64,000 nucleotides of DNA from Flavobacteriaceae bacterium CRH (GTDB taxonomy: Bacteria; Bacteroidota; Bacteroidia; Flavobacteriales; Flavobacteriaceae). The stretch is from assembly GCA_001507425.1 (NCBI GenBank), contig LMAJ01000015.1, positions 1-64,000 on the forward strand, given 5' to 3'. The notes under the pieces were generated by a model, which worked only from the letters and a program-made list of their open reading frames with translations, was not told the origin of the DNA and did no database searches. A program made the position numbers and the translations under genes. This document shows, in pieces, positions 17,871-24,767 of the stretch (position 1 is the first letter of the stretch; the number at the start of each line of letters is the position of its first letter).

Positions 17871-18389
17871 TCAATAATTTAAAAATTCATCAATTAATTT
17901 TTGCCCTCCTTCTGGTGGAATAATCATAGAGGTATCTCCAAATTTAAAAGCATTATATTTACTTGAATATAATGACATAAGTTTTATTTCATCTTCTTTA
18001 TGTTCTTCAAAAACATCAAATGCTAAATAACCTTCAAAATCACCTTCTCCCTTTGTAAAACTAAGTCTGCAAGCATATGCAATTAAACAGCCTGCAACAT
18101 TATCATACTCTTTTATAGTTCCTTTATTGTGAGGAGCAATTTCTACATAAGCCATATATGGTTCAATCTTCTTCTTCATTTCAAAAATCAAACAACCTTC
18201 AATCTTTTCAGAAGTTTCTTCAGATACCAAAACATAGGTTTCAAAACCCTTTTTTTTCGAATGTTTATTAAAATTAAATCTCCACCCATCAACAACTGAA
18301 GGAAGGTTTACTTTTAATAATTTAGAATCTGAAATTTTTGCATCAACTAAAACATTCCCTTCTATCTTTAATATTTTCACATCCATCAT
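17871..18389 (-). CDS. GNAT-fold-like protein, candidate toxin
   Basis: This protein has about 172 residues from ATG 18389. The central region follows a GNAT acetyltransferase pattern: beta strands (TYVLVSEETSEKIEGCLIFE), a beta4-like AYVEIAPHNKG, a helix VAGCLIAYACRLSF, a beta5-like EGYLAFDVF and a LYSSKYNAF-type helix. The standard acetyl-CoA loop (Q/RxxGxG) is replaced by HNKGTIKEYDNVAG, so catalysis is uncertain. Pairing with a HigA-like gene and a palindromic operator suggests a type II toxin-antitoxin module. GNAT toxins normally pair with ribbon-helix-helix antitoxins, so this would be an atypical pair. It could also be a lone acetyltransferase with its regulator. Confidence 0.6.
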   Translation of the reverse strand: MMDVKILKIEGNVLVDAKISDSKLLKVNLPSVVDGWRFNFNKHSKKKGFETYVLVSEETSEKIEGCLIFEMKKKIEPYMAYVEIAPHNKGTIKEYDNVAGCLIAYACRLSFTKGEGDFEGYLAFDVFEEHKEDEIKLMSLYSSKYNAFKFGDTSMIIPPEGGQKLIDEFLNY

Positions 18390-18407
18390 AAACCAAAATT
18401 CATTACA

Positions 18408-18444
18408 CAAATATACTAAAAATTATACATATTGTATAATTTTT
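18408..18444 (-). promoter_or_regulatory. Promoter box and perfect palindromic operator of the islet
   Basis: A perfect palindrome with 11-bp arms and a 5-bp centre spans 18418-18444 (arm AAAAATTATAC). Directly downstream on the minus strand is TATATTTG (18408-18415), a match to the Bacteroidota TAnnTTTG -7 box. The palindrome therefore fills the spacer upstream of that box, and the start codon follows about 20 bases later. This is the layout expected for an autorepressed toxin-antitoxin operon. A clear -33 box is not visible. Confidence 0.75.
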
Positions 18445-18530
18445 AAACATGTTCGTGTTTCAAATACTGAAAATATAAAAAATTAAAAAACAATTGAAAA
18501 TAGCTCTAAAATTAGTTGTATAATTACCTG

Positions 18531-18576
18531 TTAATCCAAACTCAAAATATATCCTAAATTAAAATAAGGCATAATT
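18531..18576 (-). repeat. 46-bp direct repeat, right copy (in-gene patatin 3' end)
   Basis: This second perfect copy of the 46-base sequence at 17349-17394 forms the last 14 codons plus stop of the patatin-like gene. It begins exactly at the stop codon. Confidence 0.9.
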
Positions 18577-20783
18577 CGTTTATTAAAATCGCTGTACATT
18601 AAACTGGCTTCAATTGGCCCTAAAAATGTTCGGTAACCGCCTGTTAGCGAATAACCAATTCCCTGGTGCGGAATTGTATTAAGCCTGAAATTACTTGTCA
18701 CAAAATCATAATACAATCCGTTTACTTTTGCTATTACAAACAAATTATTGGTAATAGCATGCTGATAACCTACTTTTAAACTTATAGCACTGGCCGTAAA
18801 AATAGAAGCTTCCGGCAGACCGGAAAAAGTAATTTGATTTCTGATAACATTCGTTAATCCACCAATTACAAAATCGTTCATAATCGCCTGTTTGTAATTG
18901 AAATTCATACCCGATTGCATTTGAACGAAGAAAGCATTTTTGTTTATCGGAAAATATTTTTCAAAATTAACCCTTAACTGTGTATAAGCACTTGAGCCCA
19001 AAATATCACCATTATCATTATTGGCCAGTTCATCTCCATTTTGATAAATCGTGAAATCGACATTCTGATTATATATTACGCCTGCCTTAATATAAATATC
19101 ACTTCCACGGTTGGGATAAAGCGGCGTATTGAATGTATTGTGATGCAAAAACAAATACGTATTCATGTACTGAAGATTTCCGTTTGCTTCAATTTGAGAA
19201 ATAATTTTAGGCTCGAAAGCTACATAACCCAAACTCGTTCCTACACCCAATTGCCAATTATTTTCTGGTTGCCATAATATTTGAAAATCAGTATTTTGAC
19301 TTGCCTGATTATAAAGTCCAGTGCTTGAAAATTCCGGATTGTAAGTATTAATATCAATCGTTTCTACAGTAGCTTCCAATTCCATTGTAAAGGCCCTGTT
19401 TTTCGTTAGATAGAAACTATAGCCAAGTTTGGCCCGCGGGTTTTCTCCAATCGAAACATCAAATGAAGTTGTAGAAAAAGGTACTAAAAAGCCTTTCTTG
19501 ACAAATCCCGTTTTAAGTGCAATACCGGTTGTTGTATTATAATGAAGACCAAATCTTGTAAAAGTTGTTGGTGCTTTTTCTACATCAAAAATAATTTTGG
19601 CTTTTCCTGGTTCTACCGGAACAAGTGAATAATTAATTTTTGTAAAGGCACGGGTTGAAAAAGCAGATCGTATCGAAGTTCCTAATTGATTTGCCGTATA
19701 ATATGAATTGGGCACAAAATCAATAAGATCTACAAAAGCAGGTTTTTCATAAGCTGGAATTCCTTTTATATCATATTGAGAAATAAAAACAGAATCCTTT
19801 TTTGGCACCCTCTTTTCTATAATTTCTTTTCCATAAATAAGGTCAAGAGAATCTTTTATTCTTTTTATTCTCGGATAAAGTTCTTTGCCTTTTGCTAAAC
19901 CAATTTTAATGATTTCTTCTTCTGCAGAAAAGCTGCTTGTACCATAATTTCCTAACGGATAATCGATATATAAATTAACGAGTTTTTTTTGTTCTTCGAG
20001 ATCTTTTACCGCATTAAAAAAAGGAAGCCTGCTGATAATATCAAGCGGAGACTGTATTTTATCAACCGGGTCCTGATCACCGGAAACATCACTTCCTATA
20101 ACAAAATCAGCGCCCATTTCTCTAATGTTTTCGACAGGAAAATTCCTGACAATCCCGCCGTCGACCAAAAGTTTTCCGTTAATTTCTACAGGAGTGAATA
20201 CAGAAGGTATAGCCATACTGGCACGAACCGCGTTTACAATATTTCCGTTTTTTAAAACCACCATTTTTCCTGTTCCAACATCGGCTGCAATACATTGAAA
20301 ACCTTTTTCGAACTTGCTAAAATCGTCTATTTCATAATACGGATAATACAACTCCGCCAACTTTAACCAAAGCTCGTTCGATTCGATAAAACCTTTTTTT
20401 AGGGCCAGTTTCCCTCTTATTAAAGGCAATATAAAATAATGTCCAAATTCTTCTTTTTCTTTAAGGTTTAAACTATTCAAAGGCGGGTCATTCGATAATA
20501 AAGAATTCCAGTCCAGCGTTTTGGCAATATCTAAAATTTCATCAGCATTATAGCCCGCAGCATATAAACCGCCAACTACCGCGCCCATGCTTGTCCCGGT
20601 TACATAATCTACTTTTAAACCAACAGAATCAATAGCTTTTAGAACTCCAATATGAGCAATCCCTTTAGCGCCACCGCCACTTAATGTAAGTCCAATTTTC
20701 GGACGCGTATTTTGTCCGTTCGAAGATTGAACGGCAAATAATAGTAAAATAATTAAAAGTACGTTATGGTAATTTTTTCGCAT
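18531..20783 (-). CDS. Patatin-like phospholipase with BamA-type barrel (PlpD-like)
   Basis: This is a 750-residue protein from ATG 20783, chosen because MRKNYHNVLLIILLLF is a proper signal peptide; an upstream in-frame start would add 27 unlikely residues. The patatin domain follows: oxyanion loop SGGGAKG (about 35-41), nucleophile Ser in GTSMG (about 65) and catalytic Asp in DGG (about 208). A POTRA-like region and a C-terminal 16-strand-type Omp85/BamA surface-antigen barrel end at NLGYILSLD. This is the type Vd (PlpD) architecture: a lipase held at or exported through the outer membrane. Its 3' end is the target site of the adjacent islet. Confidence 0.9.
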   Translation of the reverse strand: MRKNYHNVLLIILLLFAVQSSNGQNTRPKIGLTLSGGGAKGIAHIGVLKAIDSVGLKVDYVTGTSMGAVVGGLYAAGYNADEILDIAKTLDWNSLLSNDPPLNSLNLKEKEEFGHYFILPLIRGKLALKKGFIESNELWLKLAELYYPYYEIDDFSKFEKGFQCIAADVGTGKMVVLKNGNIVNAVRASMAIPSVFTPVEINGKLLVDGGIVRNFPVENIREMGADFVIGSDVSGDQDPVDKIQSPLDIISRLPFFNAVKDLEEQKKLVNLYIDYPLGNYGTSSFSAEEEIIKIGLAKGKELYPRIKRIKDSLDLIYGKEIIEKRVPKKDSVFISQYDIKGIPAYEKPAFVDLIDFVPNSYYTANQLGTSIRSAFSTRAFTKINYSLVPVEPGKAKIIFDVEKAPTTFTRFGLHYNTTTGIALKTGFVKKGFLVPFSTTSFDVSIGENPRAKLGYSFYLTKNRAFTMELEATVETIDINTYNPEFSSTGLYNQASQNTDFQILWQPENNWQLGVGTSLGYVAFEPKIISQIEANGNLQYMNTYLFLHHNTFNTPLYPNRGSDIYIKAGVIYNQNVDFTIYQNGDELANNDNGDILGSSAYTQLRVNFEKYFPINKNAFFVQMQSGMNFNYKQAIMNDFVIGGLTNVIRNQITFSGLPEASIFTASAISLKVGYQHAITNNLFVIAKVNGLYYDFVTSNFRLNTIPHQGIGYSLTGGYRTFLGPIEASLMYSDFNKRIMPYFNLGYILSLD

Positions 20784-20937
20784 ACATAATGTTTTGTCTC
20801 TATAATCATTAAAGATAAACATTTTCCTATATTTATAAAGCAAACTATCCCTGACGGAATACAAAAAATTCCAAATCTATTGTCAATCAGAGCAAACCGT
20901 TTTACAACAATGTAACTATTTTCTGAAATGTTACAAT

Positions 20938-22272
20938 TTACTCTTCAAAAAGACAAATCTCAAAAACAGTTTTTTGATTTTCTTTTTTATAAGCAATATA
21001 ACCGCCATGCGCTTCTATGATGTTTTTAGACAAAGTCAATCCAATTCCTGCACCTTCATTTCTGGTCGTGAAAAAAGGCAGAAATATTTTGTTTTCTATT
21101 TCCTTTTCAATGCCATTTCCGGAATCTGCAATCTTAATAAAAATTCTGTTTTCTTTGGCTTCCGCCGAAATTAAAATCTGCTTCTCACTCACCTCTTTTA
21201 ATGCATGAATGCCATTCGTTAAAAGATTAATCAAAACCTGCTCTATTTGTTGAGAATCGACATTAATCCAGCGTTTAGAGGAAATCGCATTTACAACTTC
21301 AATCTGATTTTCTTTAAATAACGGATTCATAATCCCGATACAATTGTCCATTAAATGCTGCAACTCTGTTTTTTCTTTTTTTGGAGAAGGCAGCATCGCC
21401 AGTTTTCGATAACCTTCAACAAATTTCTGAAGATGATCGCTTCTTCTTAACATTGTTTCGACGCTATTTTTTACATCTTCCAGATCTTCTTGCGATAAAG
21501 AATCCTGCGCTACCAAATCCTGCAAATTCTGGCAAATCGACCTGATTGGCGTTATCGAATTCAAAAGTTCATGCGAAATTACTTTCATCAAATTTACCCA
21601 GGCATCTTTCTCTTTTTTCTCGACAACATTCTGTATCGAATCGAGCAAAACAATAAAATAATCTTTTTCAAAAATCTCAGTCCGTGAAGCCTGCAAAACA
21701 AATGTTTGCATATTTTGTTGGTTTACGCGAATTTCGACCGACGTTTTTATTTCCTGAAAACCATCTTCTTCAATAATTTCACATAATGATGGCAATTGGT
21801 TTTTCAGATATTTCCATTTAGAAACTTTAGGTACATTAAAATGGCTCGAAAAATAATCGTTCATCAAAAAAATATCCCAATCGTTTTCCTGCTTTTGCAG
21901 AATAATAATTCCCGTTTCGATATTATTTAAAATTGAACGGTAAATAATATCTTTTGAAACCTGTTCGTTTTGTTTGTTTTTTAAAGTATCGTACAAACAA
22001 AATAAATCACTATAACTTTTGTTGAATTTATGTTTTGTAAAATCAGATGTAAAATCATTTTGCAAAATCGAAGCAATCGTTTTATCGTAAAGCATAACAA
22101 AATTCCGAACATAAAAATACATTTCCCGAACAATCAGAAAAACAATAAAAAGCCCAAATACGCCCGTAAAAATCAAATTTATTTTAAAGAAGAAAATGGA
22201 AAATTCAATTCCCACGACAATAAGAATTAATCTTAGGAACAGCAATTTATAGGTTTGAAATGTTTTAAACAT
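20938..22272 (-). CDS. Two-TM sensor histidine kinase
   Basis: This 444-residue protein has two adjacent membrane helices (about 9-28 and 33-50) with almost no periplasmic loop, and a PAS-like region (about 105-210). The phosphoacceptor box VISHELLNSITP carries His about 234, followed by the N-box INLLTNGIHAL and glycine motifs DSGNGIEKE and GAGIGLTLSK. The lack of a sensor loop points to detection within the membrane or cytoplasm. It is NtrB/AtoS-like and lies 138 bases after the sigma54-type response regulator gene on the same strand, so the two form one system, probably controlling the divergent ABC/FtsX operon. Confidence 0.93.
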   Translation of the reverse strand: MFKTFQTYKLLFLRLILIVVGIEFSIFFFKINLIFTGVFGLFIVFLIVREMYFYVRNFVMLYDKTIASILQNDFTSDFTKHKFNKSYSDLFCLYDTLKNKQNEQVSKDIIYRSILNNIETGIIILQKQENDWDIFLMNDYFSSHFNVPKVSKWKYLKNQLPSLCEIIEEDGFQEIKTSVEIRVNQQNMQTFVLQASRTEIFEKDYFIVLLDSIQNVVEKKEKDAWVNLMKVISHELLNSITPIRSICQNLQDLVAQDSLSQEDLEDVKNSVETMLRRSDHLQKFVEGYRKLAMLPSPKKEKTELQHLMDNCIGIMNPLFKENQIEVVNAISSKRWINVDSQQIEQVLINLLTNGIHALKEVSEKQILISAEAKENRIFIKIADSGNGIEKEIENKIFLPFFTTRNEGAGIGLTLSKNIIEAHGGYIAYKKENQKTVFEICLFEE

Positions 22273-22332
22273 ATTTTTAAAATTAAAAATTGAGAATTAA
22301 AAATTAAAAATTTTTGAAGCTGTAATTTTTCT

Positions 22333-22402
22333 CATAGCGATGTGCTTTATTTTTAAGTGAAACGCCTTTAAACACTATAAAAAACTATGTCTCTATGTGT
22401 TT
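22333..22402. repeat. Dispersed intergenic repeat, family E, copy 1
   Basis: This roughly 70-base sequence between the response regulator and kinase genes shares AAGTGAAACGCCTTT and flanking CTATGTGTT-type blocks with 32123-32187. Both copies begin with an AGCxATGTG block and end with CTATGTGTT-like bases. Confidence 0.6.
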
Positions 22403-22409
22403 AAATAAA

Positions 22410-23771
22410 TTACAGCCCATCGATTTTGATGTTGATATTATATTTCTCTAAACGTCGGTACAAAGAACCTCTTGACAAACCCAATTCTTCGGCAGTTTTG
22501 CTGATATTATTATTGTTTTTGAACAAAGCTTTTTCAACCGCAGCTTTTTCTACAGATGAAAGCTGAATGTCATCCGGATTTTCTTCATAAGAAGTTATCG
22601 TTTCTAAATCAAGATCTGAAACCGTTATTTTATTGTTTTCACAAAGAATAACGGCGCGCTCAATTTTGTTTTCCATTTCGCGGATGTTTCCGTTCCAGGC
22701 GTGTCTTTCAATTTGTTCTAAAACTTTTTTATCGAAAGTAATTTCATCTCTTCCATATTTTTCGATCATTTTATCTAAAAGATATTCAGCCAGGGGAATT
22801 TTATCTTCATTTCGTTCTCTTAACGGGGGCAAAACAATTTCCATCGTATTAATTCGGTAATATAAATCTTCCCTGAAATTTTTATCAGCAACTTCCAGTT
22901 TTAAATTTAAATTCGTCGCCGTAATAATTCGGACATTCAAAGGCCTTGGTTTTGTTTCTCCCAATCTTGTCACGGTTTTGGTCTGAATTACCTGCAACAA
23001 TTTTGACTGCAAATGCAACGGAACATTTCCTATTTCATCCAGAAAAATGGTTCCGTTCTGCGCCGTTTCAAAACGTCCGGGCGTATCTAGTTTTGCATCT
23101 GTAAAAGCGCCTTTTGCATAACCAAATAATTCACTTTCGAAAATATTTGAATTTAAGGATCCTAAATCGACCGCAACAAAAGGATTGCTTTTTCTGTCGG
23201 ATTGACTGAAAATATGATGTGCCAAAACAAATTTTCCGGTTCCGTTTTCTCCAAGAATCAAAACATTCGCATCAGTTTTTGCTACTTTATCAGCCAGAGA
23301 ATATGCCTTTTTTATAATCTCAGAAGTTCCTGTAAAAAAGTCATTTTCAACTTCAATACTTTTATTTTTCTTTTGCTCTTTTCTGGATTTATCAACGGCT
23401 TGTTTTACAGATTCGAGCAGTTTTTTATTTTCCCAGGGTTTTAAAATATAATCAAAAGCACCATTTTTCAAACCTTCAACAGCCGTTTCTACTTTTCCAA
23501 AAGCCGTCATTAAAATCACAACCGTTTTTGGCGAAAGCGTTTTTATTTCTTTTAATAAATACAAACCCTCCTTTCCGTCTTCAAAACCAATTCTGTAATT
23601 CATGTCAAGCAAAACGACATCGATGGTTTTTTTCGATAATAATTCGACAATATTTTTTGGATTATTGAGCGTATAAATCTCTTCAAAATACTTTTTCAGG
23701 AACACTTTCGACGCAAAAAGGATGTCTTCCTGATCGTCGATGATTAATATTGAGGCATTTGTCTTTTTCAT
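22410..23771 (-). CDS. Sigma54-dependent response regulator (NtrC family)
   Basis: This 453-residue protein has three domains. The receiver (1-120) carries phosphoacceptor Asp about 56 in VVLLDMNYR. The AAA+ sigma54-activation domain has Walker A GENGTGK (about 174-180), loop L1 GAFTDA (about 221-226) in place of the canonical GAFTGA, and Walker B TIFLDEIGN. The Fis-type HTH has AEELGLSRGSLYRRL near the C-terminus. It should hydrolyse ATP to open sigma54 promoters. It is cotranscribed with the downstream kinase and divergent from the ABC/FtsX genes, whose upstream region has a candidate sigma54 promoter. Confidence 0.95.
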   Translation of the reverse strand: MKKTNASILIIDDQEDILFASKVFLKKYFEEIYTLNNPKNIVELLSKKTIDVVLLDMNYRIGFEDGKEGLYLLKEIKTLSPKTVVILMTAFGKVETAVEGLKNGAFDYILKPWENKKLLESVKQAVDKSRKEQKKNKSIEVENDFFTGTSEIIKKAYSLADKVAKTDANVLILGENGTGKFVLAHHIFSQSDRKSNPFVAVDLGSLNSNIFESELFGYAKGAFTDAKLDTPGRFETAQNGTIFLDEIGNVPLHLQSKLLQVIQTKTVTRLGETKPRPLNVRIITATNLNLKLEVADKNFREDLYYRINTMEIVLPPLRERNEDKIPLAEYLLDKMIEKYGRDEITFDKKVLEQIERHAWNGNIREMENKIERAVILCENNKITVSDLDLETITSYEENPDDIQLSSVEKAAVEKALFKNNNNISKTAEELGLSRGSLYRRLEKYNINIKIDGL

Positions 23772-23783
23772 TTTTGTTCGGTT

Positions 23784-23811
23784 TTGGACGAAAGCTGTCC
23801 AATTATGGACA
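23784..23811. promoter_or_regulatory. GGAC/GTCC half-site array, candidate enhancer for the NtrC-type regulator
   Basis: Three half-sites lie in 28 bases: TTGGAC (23784-23789), GTCCAA (23797-23802) and GGACA (23807-23811). They form two overlapping inverted repeats: TTGGAC with GTCCAA across 7 bases, and TGTCC with GGACA across 6 bases. The array lies about 60-90 bases upstream of the candidate sigma54 -24 box and just outside the regulator's own start codon, a standard enhancer position. Confidence 0.6.
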
Positions 23812-23871
23812 CTTTAAATTTCTTTAGAAAAATAAAAATGTCAAAATAAGGCAGTTACACTTTTTAAGTTT

Positions 23872-23888
23872 TTGGCACGAAAATCACA
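23872..23888 (+). promoter_or_regulatory. Candidate sigma54 promoter of the ABC/FtsX operon
   Basis: TTGGCACG (23872-23879) is a perfect -24 element. After AAAA, the bases TCACA stand where TTGCA is expected at -12, so the conserved -12 GC is not perfect. It points toward the ABC ATPase gene, whose start is about 160 bases downstream. It fits the neighbouring sigma54-dependent activator. Confidence 0.55.
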
Positions 23889-24049
23889 TTAAGACTATCA
23901 AATCATCAAATATGAATCTCATTATCGGTGGTAAAAGTAACAAAAATAGATTTCTAACAACAATATTGTTATTTATCTTCGTTTCGGGTTAAGTTTCTTT
24001 TCCATCGGTAATAAAAATTATTAAAAACATCAATCTTAAAACAATCATT

Positions 24050-24763
24050 ATGATCAAAATTGAAAAACTTTCGAAAGTATTTAGAACCGAAGAAATAGAA
24101 ACAAATGCTTTAAGCGAAATTTCATTAACCATTAATCAAGGCGATTTTGTATCGATTATGGGACCATCCGGAAGCGGAAAATCTACTTTATTGAATATTA
24201 TTGGATTATTAGACAGCGCTTCCGGCGGAAGTTATCAATTGCTGAATCAGGAAATGATTGGCATTAAAGAAAAAGCAAAATCGAAAGCGAGAAAAGAAAA
24301 CATCGGATTCATTTTTCAGAATTTTAATTTAATTGATGAACTTTCTGTTTTTGATAATATCGAATTACCTCTTATTTACAACGACGTTCCATCTTCTGAA
24401 AGAAAGAAAAAAGTAAGTGAGATCGCCAATAAATTGGGAATTTCTCATCGATTGAAACATTATCCACAACAACTTTCAGGAGGTCAACAGCAACGTGTTG
24501 CCGTTGCAAGAGCTTTAATTAATGATCCGAAAATTATTCTTGCCGATGAGCCAACAGGTAACCTGGACAGTAAAAACGGAAATGAAGTAATGGAATTATT
24601 AACAGATTTGCACGCCAACGGAGCAACAATCCTGATGGTAACGCACTCTGATTATGATGCTTCGTTTTCGCAAAAAACAATTGTCATGAAGGACGGAATC
24701 ATTCTTTCGGAAAAATTGAACAATAAAAATGTTGATGTTTTTGCAGCAACCTTAAATAACTAA
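24050..24763 (+). CDS. ABC transporter ATPase (MacB/LolD-type)
   Basis: This is a 237-residue nucleotide-binding subunit with Walker A GPSGSGKST (about 38-46), Q-loop FIFQNFNL, signature LSGGQQQRVAVARA, Walker B ILADEPTGNLDS and H-loop MVTHSD. The sequence is of the MacB/LolD/FtsE class, which powers FtsX-type permeases that pull lipoproteins, peptides or drugs from the membrane rather than transporting across it in the classical way. It is the first gene of an operon with three large permeases (4-base gap to the first). It is downstream of a candidate sigma54 promoter. Confidence 0.95.
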   Translation: MIKIEKLSKVFRTEEIETNALSEISLTINQGDFVSIMGPSGSGKSTLLNIIGLLDSASGGSYQLLNQEMIGIKEKAKSKARKENIGFIFQNFNLIDELSVFDNIELPLIYNDVPSSERKKKVSEIANKLGISHRLKHYPQQLSGGQQQRVAVARALINDPKIILADEPTGNLDSKNGNEVMELLTDLHANGATILMVTHSDYDASFSQKTIVMKDGIILSEKLNNKNVDVFAATLNN

Positions 24764-24767
24764 AGCC

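Larger units (their letters stand above)
17349..18530. mobile_element. 1.18-kb toxin-antitoxin-like islet bounded by a 46-bp direct repeat
   Basis: The interval between the starts of the two 46-bp repeat copies is 1182 bases and holds only the GNAT-like/HTH gene pair and its operator. The right repeat copy completes the patatin-like gene; the left copy sits 5 bases before the patatin gene's presumed original terminator region. This geometry matches site-specific insertion that rebuilds the target gene's 3' end. No integrase or transposase is inside, so mobilisation in trans or a recombination-mediated duplication must be assumed. Confidence 0.65.

Noticed and set aside
17401..18389. Prophage or large integrative element at the patatin gene
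   Set aside because: Only two genes and one operator lie between the repeats, with no integrase, transposase or phage gene.
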